DNA of 64,000 nucleotides from Fictibacillus fluitans (lineage in GTDB: Bacteria > Bacillota > Bacilli > Bacillales > Fictibacillaceae). Of the stretch, positions 15,622 to 24,957 are shown in pieces. The translations under genes were made by a program, and so were the position numbers. Each line of letters begins with the position of its first letter. Positions within the stretch are counted from its first letter, which is position 1. The notes beneath the pieces were generated by a model. That model searched no databases and was not told the DNA's origin. It was given only the letters and a program-made list of their open reading frames with translations. The DNA is taken from contig NZ_JAUHTR010000005.1 of NCBI RefSeq assembly GCF_030418125.1, positions 1 through 64,000 on the forward strand, in the 5' to 3' direction.

Positions 15622-16260
15622 ATGTCAAGAGGCCGTTTACTCATGACCAACATCGTCGCATTTATTGTAGTACTTGCTTTAATTGCAGGAGGAGCATACT
15701 ACTATGTTCAAAACAACAACTATGTGACAACCGATAACGCGAAAGTATCAGGTGATCTTCATACCATTACAGCTCCTGCAGACGGAAAACTTTCCGGATT
15801 TAATCTTGAAGAAGGAAAAAAGGTCGCCAAGGATGATGAGCTAGGAAAAGTTTCCGGAGCTGAAAAATCAATGTCTGTCAAAACTCCAGCGGATGGAACC
15901 ATCATTAAAAAACAAGCCAGCAATGACCAAATGGTTCAAGCTGGTCAAACACTTGCAAGCGAAGTAAATATGGATTCACTTTATGTGCTTGCCAACATCA
16001 AAGAAGATGAACTTAACGATATCGAGGAAGGCGACCAGGTAGACGTGACTGTGGATGGGGATGACGATACAACCCTTGAAGGAAGCGTTGAAAAAATCGG
16101 TTATGCTACCAACTCTCTATTTTCTTTAATGCCAAAATCCAATGATGACGGCAATTATACGAAAGTAACACAAACTGTACCCGTTAAAATTTCAATTACG
16201 AATTCTTCCAATAAAGTTTTACCAGGTATGAACGCAGAAGTTAAAATTTCCAAGAACTAA
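15622..16260 (+). CDS. HlyD/EmrA-type membrane fusion protein
   Basis: 212-residue adaptor for a drug efflux pump. One N-terminal membrane helix (about 10-30), then a biotinyl-lipoyl-like domain (VTTDNAKVSGDLHTITAPADGKL and, after a very short link, the second half TPADGTIIKKQASN), then a beta-barrel domain ending LPGMNAEVKI. The long coiled-coil hairpin of EmrA is missing, as is common in Gram-positive members with no outer membrane. AAGGAGG precedes the ATG. The EmrB-type transporter follows. Confidence 0.9.
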   Translation: MSRGRLLMTNIVAFIVVLALIAGGAYYYVQNNNYVTTDNAKVSGDLHTITAPADGKLSGFNLEEGKKVAKDDELGKVSGAEKSMSVKTPADGTIIKKQASNDQMVQAGQTLASEVNMDSLYVLANIKEDELNDIEEGDQVDVTVDGDDDTTLEGSVEKIGYATNSLFSLMPKSNDDGNYTKVTQTVPVKISITNSSNKVLPGMNAEVKISKN

Positions 16261-16305
16261 TCATTAAATTTAACTTACTACTTCCGAAGAAAGGAGGAAG
16301 AATGA

Positions 16306-17925
16306 ATGACAGATGAATTACAACAACCACAAGACGCACATGGAATCAGAAAATATATTCCTTTGCTGGTTATCCTCATGGTCGGATTGTTCCTTGCCAT
16401 CCTGAACCAGACATTGCTGAACGTGGCCATTCCCCACTTGATTACGGAATTTGGTGTATCAGCCAATACTGCGCAATGGTTATTGACCGGCTACATGCTC
16501 GTCAACGGAGCGCTTATTCCATTATCACCGTTCTTGATTGAGCGGTTTGCGGTTCGCCGCCTGTTTTTATTTGCAATGTTTTGCTTCACCCTCGGATCAC
16601 TGATTTGCGGTATAGCTACAGGGTTTCCGGTCATGTTAATCGGTCGTTTAATCCAGGCAGTTGGCGGTGGTGTTCTCGCTCCCCTCGTCATGACCATCAT
16701 TCTGTTTATCTTCCCGCCTGAAATCCGGGGCCGTGGTATGGGTATCTTTGGTCTTGCCATGATGTTTGCACCGGCCGTTGGTCCAACCCTTTCAGGTTGG
16801 GTTGTACAAAATTATGACTGGCATCTTCTTTTCACAGGAATGGTTCCTCTGGGAGCTATTGTTCTGATATTTGCCTTTTTCAGACTGAGAGACATTCAGC
16901 CAGCCAAAAAAGTAAAAGTGGATGGACCATCCGTCGTTACATCACTGGCCGGAATGGCGCTGCTTCTTTACGGCTTCAGTGAAGCAGGAAATGACGGCTG
17001 GGATGATGCTGTAGTACTCTCCACCATGATTGGCGGTGCAGTGCTGCTAGCGATTTTCGTCATCCGCCAGCTTCGCATCGAAAAACCTTTGCTGGATATG
17101 CGTATTTTCAAATACAGCATCTTTTCACTATCCAGTGTGATTAACGTCGTATTAACCATCAGCTTGTTTTCAGGGATGTTCCTGCTTCCGATCTATCTGC
17201 AAACCATCCGTGGATATTCTCCATTGGATTCCGGACTGCTATTACTGCCCGGTGCATTGATCATGCTGGTCATGTCCCCTGTTTCAGGTACACTTTTTGA
17301 TAAAATAGGACCTCGCCCTCTTGCCATCTTCGGTATGGCGATTACAACAGCAACAACATACTATTTCACAAAATTAACGATGGACACACCGTATTCATTT
17401 ATTGTGATGCTTTACATGTTCCGCATGTTCGGGATGTCATTCCTGATGATGCCGATCATGACGGCTGGTTTAAACCAGCTGCCGAAACATTTGAGCAGCC
17501 ACGGTACGTCCATGTCGAATACGCTCCGTCAGGTCAGCGGATCGATCGGAATCAGCTTGATTACAACCATTTTTACCAACCGTACAACATTTCACATGAA
17601 CGAAATGGAAGGCGCCATGAACACAGCCGATCCGTTCTTTATGGCATCTTTCCATGAATTTGTACAGAAAGTAGCAATGACCTTGCATCTGCCGGTCTCC
17701 CAGGCACAGTCACAGGCTGTTCAGCTCCTGGCCGGAAGAGCAAGCCAGCAGTCAAGCATTGCCGGTATTAATGATGCATTTATCTGGTCTACCGTAATTT
17801 CGGCTATCGGCTTAGTGCTGAGCATTTTCCTTCGTGACGTACGTAAGGATAAAGCCAATGTATCTGCTCCTGAACAGAAGAAGGAAGAAGTTCTTCTTCT
17901 GCCGGCGCCTAAAAACGTGTCCTGA
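16306..17925 (+). CDS. EmrB/QacA-type MFS drug transporter (DHA2 family)
   Basis: Proton-driven multidrug exporter with 14 predicted membrane helices in 539 residues. Typical features are LNQTLLNVAIPHLITEF in helix 1 and GRLIQAVGGGVLAPL, the motif C-like stretch of helix 5. A cytoplasmic tail with Lys/Glu ends the protein. It works with the preceding adaptor protein and is likely under the divergent MarR gene. Substrates unknown. Confidence 0.94.
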   Translation: MTDELQQPQDAHGIRKYIPLLVILMVGLFLAILNQTLLNVAIPHLITEFGVSANTAQWLLTGYMLVNGALIPLSPFLIERFAVRRLFLFAMFCFTLGSLICGIATGFPVMLIGRLIQAVGGGVLAPLVMTIILFIFPPEIRGRGMGIFGLAMMFAPAVGPTLSGWVVQNYDWHLLFTGMVPLGAIVLIFAFFRLRDIQPAKKVKVDGPSVVTSLAGMALLLYGFSEAGNDGWDDAVVLSTMIGGAVLLAIFVIRQLRIEKPLLDMRIFKYSIFSLSSVINVVLTISLFSGMFLLPIYLQTIRGYSPLDSGLLLLPGALIMLVMSPVSGTLFDKIGPRPLAIFGMAITTATTYYFTKLTMDTPYSFIVMLYMFRMFGMSFLMMPIMTAGLNQLPKHLSSHGTSMSNTLRQVSGSIGISLITTIFTNRTTFHMNEMEGAMNTADPFFMASFHEFVQKVAMTLHLPVSQAQSQAVQLLAGRASQQSSIAGINDAFIWSTVISAIGLVLSIFLRDVRKDKANVSAPEQKKEEVLLLPAPKNVS

Positions 17926-17956
17926 CGCATTACTTTACTAAATGGAGGAATGTTTG

Positions 17957-18484
17957 ATGAAAATTTGTGTAGTCTATGACAGTGAAGGTGGACATACTCA
18001 ATCCCTTGCAGAAGCGATCGCGCGCGGAGCAGAGCAGGTGGAAGGAGCAACGGTTTATCTTCAGCATGTGGATGAAGCGGATGTTTATGCCCTTCCGGAA
18101 ATGGATGCCATCATCTGGGGCTGCCCCGGACATTTTGGAACCATCAGTTCAGGGTTGAAAACCTGGATCGACAAGCTCGGCTATTTATGGGCCGAAGGAA
18201 AATTGATCAATAAAGTCGGCGCCGTGTTTTGTACGACAGCGACCACGCACGGCGGTCTGGAAGCTACACTGCTTAACTTGATCACACCGATGCTTCACCA
18301 GGGAATGATCATTGCCGGCCTTCCTGGCAATATCCCTGAAAATGCTCTGTATGGTTCATATTATGGAGTCGGAATAACTTGTCCGATTGAAGGGAATGAA
18401 CTTATTACAGAGGATGATCAGGCACTTGGCCGGGCATTGGGAGAACGTGTAGCCACAGTGGCACGACAATTTACAGAACGGTAG
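17957..18484 (+). CDS. Flavodoxin-like NAD(P)H:quinone oxidoreductase (WrbA-like)
   Basis: 175-residue flavodoxin-fold protein. The FMN phosphate loop [19 protein letters not shown] lies at residues 7-25, the isoalloxazine loop [19 protein letters not shown] near 62-80, and the [13 protein letters not shown] segment near 100-112. WrbA-like proteins reduce quinones by two electrons. I start at ATG 17957 behind GGAGGAATGTTTG; an ATG at 17942 overlaps that site. The gene follows the pump by about 30 bases and may be part of the same detoxification operon. Confidence 0.85.
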   Translation: MKICVVYDSEGGHTQSLAEAIARGAEQVEGATVYLQHVDEADVYALPEMDAIIWGCPGHFGTISSGLKTWIDKLGYLWAEGKLINKVGAVFCTTATTHGGLEATLLNLITPMLHQGMIIAGLPGNIPENALYGSYYGVGITCPIEGNELITEDDQALGRALGERVATVARQFTER

Positions 18485-18494
18485 GTGATGAAAC

Positions 18495-18920
18495 ATGCTC
18501 CCGATTTTATTCATTGCAGTTGCCGTAATTTTGATTGTTGCCTTGATTGTAATTAACACAAGGGCTTTTTCATCACGCAACCAGGAGGATTCTCCTGTTG
18601 ATGAGCCGAAACAGTCTCCAGACACAGATAAGCCTGTGGGAGAATTTCTCAGCGAAGAAACGTCCGCAGCTGTTGATCATCATCAAGAGCAGGACCAAGA
18701 GCCGGCTGCTCCATCATCACCAAAGGGGAAGGCACCTGCAGTTGCTAGTGACCCAAATTCCATGGGTGACGATGAATACCGCAAAGCCCTGCAAAAACTA
18801 AAAACCAAGCCTTCTCCTCCTGCTCCTGCAAAGGCCAGGGAGAAACTGTCCATGAAGGACAATGATTACCGTAACGCACTGAAATCCATGCAGCAAAAAC
18901 GGGATAATGAAAAGCCATAG
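18495..18920 (+). CDS. Membrane-anchored protein with repeated DDEYRKAL motif
   Basis: Not a family I recognise. 141 residues: an N-terminal membrane helix (about 3-22), then a low-complexity Asp/Glu/Pro/Lys-rich tail. Near the C-terminus a short motif occurs twice, MGDDEYRKALQKLK (about 92-105) and MKDNDYRNALKSMQ (about 122-135). The protein should be anchored in the membrane with the tail probably in the cytoplasm. It follows the oxidoreductase gene by ten bases and ends at a strong terminator, so it closes the pump operon. Confidence 0.75.
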   Translation: MLPILFIAVAVILIVALIVINTRAFSSRNQEDSPVDEPKQSPDTDKPVGEFLSEETSAAVDHHQEQDQEPAAPSSPKGKAPAVASDPNSMGDDEYRKALQKLKTKPSPPAPAKAREKLSMKDNDYRNALKSMQQKRDNEKP

Positions 18921-18941
18921 AAAATTCTATGGCTTTTCTTC
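18909..18941 (+). terminator. Terminator of the efflux operon
   Basis: Perfect 14-bp stem GAAAAGCCATAGAA/TTCTATGGCTTTTC with T-rich tail, overlapping the end of the preceding gene. Confidence 0.85.
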
Positions 18942-18977
18942 CATCCTTTTTTAAATCTAACTGATAAGAGGTGCCTT

Positions 18978-19442
18978 ATGAAAGTAAAAGAATTCATGAT
19001 TTCAAATGTCATTACTGCCAGACCCGACGATACCCTTCAGGATGTGATGAGCCTTATCGTTCATAAAAAGATTGGCGGCCTGCCCATTGTGGACGATGAA
19101 GGAAAACTGCTCGGCATGGTCTCTGACGGCGATATCCTGCGCGCCATCAAACCACGCGAGCGGCAGATTTATGATTTCTTCACCTTTGTCATCTATGAAC
19201 AAAAGCAGGAACTGGAACAATTCCTTAAGGAACTGGGAGAAGTACCTGTCATTAAAATTGCCAGGAAGAACGGACTGATTACTGTTTCACCAGATGATGA
19301 AATGGAAAAAGTCCTTCAGCTGCTGGCTAAGCATCATTTTAAAAAACTGCCAGTCATTAATGAGGAAAAACGTGTGGTCGGCGTGATCAGTCGCGGAGAT
19401 GTGATTCGCAAGATTGAACAGACCATACTCAAGCAGCTGTAA
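18978..19442 (+). CDS. CBS-domain-pair protein
   Basis: 154-residue protein made of two CBS domains, about residues 7-58 (ITARPDDTLQDVMSLIVHKKIGG, VVDDEGKLLGMVSDGDILRA) and 95-150 (ITVSPDDEMEKVLQLLAKHH, KRVVGVISRGDVIRKIE). Such pairs bind adenine nucleotides and sense energy state. No partner domain. The middle segment (60-90) is helical and aromatic (YDFFTFVIYEQKQELEQFL). Single gene between two terminators; target unknown. Confidence 0.9.
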   Translation: MKVKEFMISNVITARPDDTLQDVMSLIVHKKIGGLPIVDDEGKLLGMVSDGDILRAIKPRERQIYDFFTFVIYEQKQELEQFLKELGEVPVIKIARKNGLITVSPDDEMEKVLQLLAKHHFKKLPVINEEKRVVGVISRGDVIRKIEQTILKQL

Positions 19443-19470
19443 AAGCAGTCCTACGGGGCTGCTTTTTTAT
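19441..19470. terminator. Terminator between the CBS gene and the acyl-CoA ligase gene
   Basis: Stem AAAAGCAG/CTGCTTTT with T-run on the plus strand; lies between convergent genes. Confidence 0.75.
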
Positions 19471-21026
19471 TGTGCAGAAAGTTCGGTGTACGTGTTACGC
19501 AATAAATACTTCTGTATTTTCCCGCTTGCGTTTCTCGGCATTTCCGGCACAAAGACAAATCTTCGCGGGCGCTTGTAATCAGCCAGTTTGCTGCTGTTCC
19601 GGCAAAACTCATCGAGTTCCAGCTCCGTCAGGTTTTCATCCTTTTTGACCACAATGGCGGTTACCCGCTCGCCCCACTTTTCATCGGGTTCTCCAAGCAC
19701 AGCCACGTCCAGAACACCTTCATGTTCGTACAGCACATCCTCCACTTCCCGCGGATAAATGTTCTCACCGCCGCTGACAATCATGTCATCGATGCGGTCC
19801 GAGACAAATAAATAGCCCTCCTCATCCATATATCCAATGTCCCCGCTATGATACCATCCATTGTATAGGGCTCGCTCTGTCGCCTCATTTCTTTTGTAAT
19901 AGCCCTTCATCACACTCGGTCCCCGGACAATAATCTCCCCCTGCTCTCCTGGCGGGAGAATTTCATCGGGATTGGACGGGCCTGGACTTCCCGGTTTCAC
20001 TACCCGAATTTCATGATTGAAGCATGCTTTCCCGGCAGAGCCCGCTTTGCTCTCCTGTTCATCCTCAAACAAAAAGGAGATGGCCGGGCCCATTTCTGTC
20101 ATGCCATAGGCCTGCACAAGGCGAATCCCCATTTTCTCCCCCAATGCCCGCACCAGAACCGGCGCCATTGACGCACCGCCATAGAGACCAAACCTCATGG
20201 AGGAAAGATTATAGGCATCCAGGTCCTCCTGCAGCATCATATTCCACATCGTAGGCGCCCCGAACATCACCGTGATTTTTTCATGCTGAATGGTCTCCAA
20301 TACTTGTTTCGCATCAAAATGATGAAGGATCACTGTCGTGCATCCATTATGTACGCGCGGTAAAAAGGCGCAATGGAGCTCCGCACAGTGGAACATGGGA
20401 GCTGCCGTTAAACCCCGGTCAGCAGGCCTAAGCTGCAGCGCATGCATGCAGGTCAGGCTCTGCTCGATCATGTCGCGGTGCCTGTGCAGGACTCCCTTGG
20501 GATGTCCTGTTGTACCACTTGTATACATAATCGCATAAACATCATTCTCATCAAGTTCCACTGCCGGTTCTGCAGCCTCTGCTGACAGAACCCGCTCGTG
20601 AAAGCTTATGGCCTGTTCAGGAACATTTTCGTCCGTCGACCAGAAGGACACAAGCGGAAACTCATCAAACAGGAGTTTCACCTGATCCTCCAACGCTTTT
20701 TCATAAATAAAAAGAGCAGGCTTCGAATCGTTAAGAATGTACGATACCTCGCCTGACTTTAATCGGAAGTTAATTGGATTCAGTACGGCACCAATCTTTG
20801 CACACGCAAAATAAACCGTCGCGAACTCACTTGTATTGTGCATGAAAACAGAAACAATATCTCCCTTTCCCACACCTGACGATAAAAAAGCTTGGGCAAC
20901 ACGGTTCACATATTGATTCCATTCTTCATATGACCACCTTTTTCCCTGCGACACATCCACAAGTGCTTCCTTTTTCGGATACTTTTTGACACTTTGATCA
21001 AACAGCTTTCCAATTGTCGGATACAT
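19467..21026 (-). CDS. Acyl-CoA synthetase (AMP-forming)
   Basis: ANL-superfamily ligase of 519 residues. The adenylation P-loop YTSGTTGHPKG is near residue 167, the A5 motif QAYGMTEMGP near 290, and A8/A10 motifs YHSGDIGYMDEEGY and the C-terminal NASGKIQKYLLR with the catalytic Lys. It should activate a medium- or long-chain fatty acid or an aromatic acid to its CoA ester; specificity not readable. The start at ATG 21026 follows GGGAGGAATAACG; an upstream ATG at 21095 has no such site. Single gene. Confidence 0.9.
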   Translation of the reverse strand: MYPTIGKLFDQSVKKYPKKEALVDVSQGKRWSYEEWNQYVNRVAQAFLSSGVGKGDIVSVFMHNTSEFATVYFACAKIGAVLNPINFRLKSGEVSYILNDSKPALFIYEKALEDQVKLLFDEFPLVSFWSTDENVPEQAISFHERVLSAEAAEPAVELDENDVYAIMYTSGTTGHPKGVLHRHRDMIEQSLTCMHALQLRPADRGLTAAPMFHCAELHCAFLPRVHNGCTTVILHHFDAKQVLETIQHEKITVMFGAPTMWNMMLQEDLDAYNLSSMRFGLYGGASMAPVLVRALGEKMGIRLVQAYGMTEMGPAISFLFEDEQESKAGSAGKACFNHEIRVVKPGSPGPSNPDEILPPGEQGEIIVRGPSVMKGYYKRNEATERALYNGWYHSGDIGYMDEEGYLFVSDRIDDMIVSGGENIYPREVEDVLYEHEGVLDVAVLGEPDEKWGERVTAIVVKKDENLTELELDEFCRNSSKLADYKRPRRFVFVPEMPRNASGKIQKYLLRNTYTELSAQ

Positions 21027-21269
21027 ATCGTTATTCCTCCCACTTTTAGTGTAGAAACAAGCTTTGGCATGCAGGTCAGCTATGCTGATGAGCATTTTTA
21101 TTCTGATATGTATTACTTCCCCAGGGTTACGGAAAACCCTTGAATTTCTAACTCGAAAAAATTTTTATGAATTATTAACCATTTTAATTAAACTTTTCCT
21201 CTGCCTGCCGATAAACTTCATAGATTCAAAATTTTATATGTTTAATGGATTAGGAGAGATGGAAAGAAA

Positions 21270-23549
21270 ATGAAAAAATCATTTGTTACGGGGATATGTT
21301 TCGCTGTTCTGACAACAGCTGCCTTATATCAAAGTCTTCATGCGGATGCGATATCCGCTCAGGAAGCAAAAACAAAGTATGTAAATGTCAGTGCCACTTC
21401 AAGCCTGAACATGCGCAAAAGTGCTTCTGCAAATGCTGCCATCATTGGGAAACTGATGAAAGGCAACAAGGTCATCGTGTATTCCGAAAGCAAAGGGTGG
21501 GCCAAACTGAAATACAGCAACAAGCTTGGGTATGTAAGCACAAAATATCTCATTGCTTCAAAGCCTTCAACGGCCAAGGCAGCTGCTGTACCAAAACCAA
21601 CAACCAAATATGTTACAGTGAGTTCAGGCGGGAGCCTTAACCTGAGAAAAAGTGCCACAGCCGCATCCTCCGTTATTACAACCCTGAAAAACGGTCTGGC
21701 CGTTACGGTTTATTCTGAAGCCAGCGGCTGGGCGAAAATTAAGGCAAACGGTAAAGACGGCTATGCAAGCCTTAAGTATTTAACTGTAAAAAAACCGGTG
21801 GTCGCAGCTCCCAAGCCTTCAGCGCAGAAAACCGTTACGAAATACACTGTACTCAGCTCAGGCAGTAACCTGAAGGTCTACAAAAGTGCATCAGCAACCT
21901 CAGCAATTGTTACCACACTTAAAAACGGTTTAGCCGTTACGGTCTACTCCGAAACGAAAGGGTGGTCAAAAATTAAAGCCAATGGTAAAGATGGGTTTGT
22001 CAGCAGCAAGAACCTTTCTGACAAAAAGCCAGTCAGCAACGTACCTCAATCAGCAGCACCCACATTCACAACGAAATACGTGACGGGAGGAAACCTGAAC
22101 CTGCGCACAGGGGCATCCGCCAAAACAGCAGTCGTTACAGTGCTAAAGGACGGATCGCCGGTTGACGTCTACGCCGAAACCAATGGCTGGGCAAAAGTAA
22201 AAGCAGGCGGCAAGGACGGCTATGTCAGTGTGAAATACCTAACGGAAAAGAAGCCGGCGGCTCCTGCACCAAAGCCAGTGCCAACACCTGCACCAACACC
22301 GAAATCCGTGCGGGCTCCGGCTTCAAAACCTGAACCGGCTCCCGTTCCGGTACCAGCACCAGTACTAGTGCCAAAGCCAGAGCCTGAACCAGCAGCAGTT
22401 CCGGCTCCAAAACCAATACCAGCTCCTGAGCCTGTTTCGGTGGTTAAGTTTGTTACCACAGATACTTTGAATATGAGATCAGGCCCGGCTACCTCCTATT
22501 CCGTGGTGCTACAGCTGGCGCATGATACAGCAGTAAACGTGCTCTCTGAAGAAAAAGGATGGGCAAAAGTAAACGCGAATGGGAAAACGGGCTATGTCAG
22601 CTCCTCCTACCTTACTGTAAAAGGAGACCCTGTACCGTCTTCGGATTACGAAGCACTTTATGGCAGGAGCCTTGATGAGATGGTTGCCATGCAGATGAAA
22701 GTAAATCCGCAAACCGATCTTTATAAAAACTATATTCACCAAAGTGCAGTGACTGTTTCAGGCACAACGGCCACCGTGTCAGGAGATAATTGGAATGTAA
22801 GAAATGGTGCCGGAACAGGGTTTTGGTCCCTTGGCACAGTGAACAACGGAACCAAACTAAAAGTTCTTGGCAGTGTTAAATCATCAGAAGGAATATGGTA
22901 CCAGGTCGCTTATAAAACATGGGCCAACGCAAGCCCGGATGACGTGAAATACTATCTGGATTCCAGCAATTTCAAAAATGATCCGGTAAAATCTTATCAG
23001 TTTATTAAACTCTCACAATCGGCCAGTTTGAATACCGATGAGGTCAATCAACGCATACTCACCGGTAAAGGTATCCTTCAGGGGAAGGCCTCAGCCTTTA
23101 TTTCCGCAGGGGAAACCTACCATATCAATGAAATTTACCTGATTTCCCATGCGCTGCTTGAGACCGGAAACGGAACCTCAAAGCTCGCAAAAGGCATTCA
23201 ATACAACGGAAGAACAGTCTATAACATGTACGGTATTGGAGCAGTGGACAGCGAACCAATCAATAAGGGAGCCGCAAAGGCTTATGCCGAAGGATGGTTT
23301 ACACCGGAAGCCGCAATCATCGGTGGTGCCAAATTTATCTCCCAGGATTACATCCAGGCAGAGCAGGACACGCTCTACAAAATGAGGTGGAATCCGCTCG
23401 CAGCGGCAAACAGCGGAAAAGCAAGCCATCAATATGCTTCGGACATCGGCTGGGCTGCCAAGCAGACCACGCAAATGCATAATTTGTACAGCCTCTTATC
23501 TTCCTATAAAATCATTATGGAAGTACCGGTTTATGCACCAAAACAGTAA
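21270..23549 (+). CDS. Secreted multi-SH3 N-acetylglucosaminidase (LytD-like)
   Basis: 759-residue cell wall hydrolase. A signal peptide (about 1-25) is followed by four bacterial SH3 domains (about 35-90, 112-172, 190-251, 267-327; each with TKY, NLR or NLK and GWAKIK), a Pro/Ala/Glu linker (329-391), a fifth SH3 domain (391-450), a degenerate sixth near 490-565, and a C-terminal GH73-type glucosaminidase domain (about 572-745) with the catalytic Glu in ISHALLETGNG. It should cut the glycan backbone of peptidoglycan while SH3 domains bind the wall. In domain 3 the usual NLRKS is NLKVYKS. Single gene with terminator. Confidence 0.93.
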   Translation: MKKSFVTGICFAVLTTAALYQSLHADAISAQEAKTKYVNVSATSSLNMRKSASANAAIIGKLMKGNKVIVYSESKGWAKLKYSNKLGYVSTKYLIASKPSTAKAAAVPKPTTKYVTVSSGGSLNLRKSATAASSVITTLKNGLAVTVYSEASGWAKIKANGKDGYASLKYLTVKKPVVAAPKPSAQKTVTKYTVLSSGSNLKVYKSASATSAIVTTLKNGLAVTVYSETKGWSKIKANGKDGFVSSKNLSDKKPVSNVPQSAAPTFTTKYVTGGNLNLRTGASAKTAVVTVLKDGSPVDVYAETNGWAKVKAGGKDGYVSVKYLTEKKPAAPAPKPVPTPAPTPKSVRAPASKPEPAPVPVPAPVLVPKPEPEPAAVPAPKPIPAPEPVSVVKFVTTDTLNMRSGPATSYSVVLQLAHDTAVNVLSEEKGWAKVNANGKTGYVSSSYLTVKGDPVPSSDYEALYGRSLDEMVAMQMKVNPQTDLYKNYIHQSAVTVSGTTATVSGDNWNVRNGAGTGFWSLGTVNNGTKLKVLGSVKSSEGIWYQVAYKTWANASPDDVKYYLDSSNFKNDPVKSYQFIKLSQSASLNTDEVNQRILTGKGILQGKASAFISAGETYHINEIYLISHALLETGNGTSKLAKGIQYNGRTVYNMYGIGAVDSEPINKGAAKAYAEGWFTPEAAIIGGAKFISQDYIQAEQDTLYKMRWNPLAAANSGKASHQYASDIGWAAKQTTQMHNLYSLLSSYKIIMEVPVYAPKQ

Positions 23550-23551
23550 TA

Positions 23552-23589
23552 CAAAAGGGACACTCTTTATTAGAGATGTCCCTTTTGTT
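23552..23589. terminator. Bidirectional terminator
   Basis: Stem ACAAAAGGGACA/TGTCCCTTTTGT between the convergent glucosaminidase and CDF genes. Confidence 0.8.
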
Positions 23590-23591
23590 CA

Positions 23592-24461
23592 TTAATTGGG
23601 TTCTACATGAACATGCACATTATAGACGTCATGCTTTTTGACAAGCGTGTTCTCCACGATGGTTGATATGTCGTGAGCGGCCTTGATATCGAGCGTCGAT
23701 TTTACAAATATCACAATATCAACGACCGCATTATTCCCATAGTTCCTTGCCTTAATTTCTTTTACCCCTTTCACACCCTCCACGTTTTGAATGGTTTCCC
23801 GGTAGGAGCGGATCAGGTTTTCATCAAATCCATCGGAAAGCTGATGGGACGCATCTCTAAAAATATCCCACGCGGTTTTACAGATCAAAAAACCTACAAC
23901 AAGGGCAGTAAGCGGGTCAAGCCACGGCAGATTCAGCTGGGAGCCGAAGATCCCCACTGCGCTTCCGATACTCACCCACGCATCAGAGAGGTTATCCTTC
24001 GCTGCTGCATTAACGGCAGAGCTGTTGATTTTATTTGCCAGCGCATGATTGTATCGATATACAAAATACATAACAGCCGCACAAAACAATCCCGTCCATC
24101 CGGCAATGACATCAGGTGATTCCTTTACTCCTGAAAACATGGAGGATACCGCTTCAAATAATACCTGAAGTCCAACCGCCGCCATAATAAATGAGGCGGT
24201 TAATGATGCAATCGTTTCACTTTTCCAATGGCCGTATGGATGGTCTTTGTCTGGCGGCTTGCGGGACATCTTTAACCCGATCAATACCGCGATGGAAGCG
24301 ATAATATCGGTCACATTGTTTAATCCGTCTGCTCTTAACGCTTCCGAATGGCTGAAGTAGCTGATCACCAGCTTCAGAGCGGACAAGCAAATGTAAGCGA
24401 CAATACTGATGATCGCCCCTCTTTCCCCCAGTTTTAAATTTTGATAATGCTGCTCATCCAT
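23592..24461 (-). CDS. Cation diffusion facilitator, MneP-like manganese exporter
   Basis: CDF transporter of 289 residues: six membrane helices (about 15-210) and a cytoplasmic C-terminal domain (about 215-289) with HDVYNVHVHVEPN at the end. Metal-site segments ADGLNNVTDI in helix 2 and DHPYGHWKSE in the following loop are clear. From memory the sequence is very close to B. subtilis YdfM (MneP), a Mn(II) exporter, rather than to the zinc exporters. In B. subtilis mneP is under MntR; I see no convincing MntR box. Single gene. Confidence 0.88.
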   Translation of the reverse strand: MDEQHYQNLKLGERGAIISIVAYICLSALKLVISYFSHSEALRADGLNNVTDIIASIAVLIGLKMSRKPPDKDHPYGHWKSETIASLTASFIMAAVGLQVLFEAVSSMFSGVKESPDVIAGWTGLFCAAVMYFVYRYNHALANKINSSAVNAAAKDNLSDAWVSIGSAVGIFGSQLNLPWLDPLTALVVGFLICKTAWDIFRDASHQLSDGFDENLIRSYRETIQNVEGVKGVKEIKARNYGNNAVVDIVIFVKSTLDIKAAHDISTIVENTLVKKHDVYNVHVHVEPN

Positions 24462-24957
24462 AAATAGCCATCCTCCAAATGTTTCTTCAATTCATATCGT
24501 AGCAGGCGCTATCCGGGTGGGTCTATAGCAACGTTTTTGGGCTTTGGTATAAAAACAACACACCTAAAAAAGTGTTGGTCAGAGGAAACGTTTGTGCCCA
24601 AAAGAAAGGGAGTGTCCAATAAATGTCTTTGAAGCTCTTGAAAGTATTACTTTCCATTCCGGGTCGCTCGCTTTTACCGGCGCTAGCGCTTTCGCAGGGC
24701 GTGCGCTGAGCCCCACCGGCGCAAGCGCCAATGTGTCTCACCTGTCACGTTTCCCCTGCAGGACAAGGAATGCTTCGGCAGCGATTCATCGCAAGAAGAA
24801 AATGTGATTTTCATTTTCGAGGAGTCTCGCACCCTCCACTCCAAGTAACATACCAATGGAGATGAAGACCCAACTCCATCCTGCCAAATGAAAAAGGAGC
24901 TTCCAGAAGTCATTTTTACTGACTTTATGGACAGCTCTCTTATTCTTGTTAATGAAA
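24462..24957. other. Intergenic region holding a repeat copy
   Basis: About 500 bases without a supported gene. Its middle is the second copy of the dispersed repeat. The rest shows only short open frames with no ribosome binding site. Confidence 0.6.
24651..24846 (-). repeat. Dispersed intergenic repeat, copy 2
   Basis: Inverted relative to copy 1 at 13384-13590 and nearly identical over about 190 bp, including GGAGTCTCGCACC, the TCTCACCTGTCACGT block and the AGCGATTCATCGCA segment. A small insertion with GGCGCTAGCGC lies near the GC-rich end. Confidence 0.85.

Noticed and set aside
22220-22459. Antisense frame in the Pro/Ala linker region
   Set aside because: The long minus-strand frame of Gly/Ala repeats is the mirror of the Pro-rich linker of the glucosaminidase gene and has no ribosome binding site.
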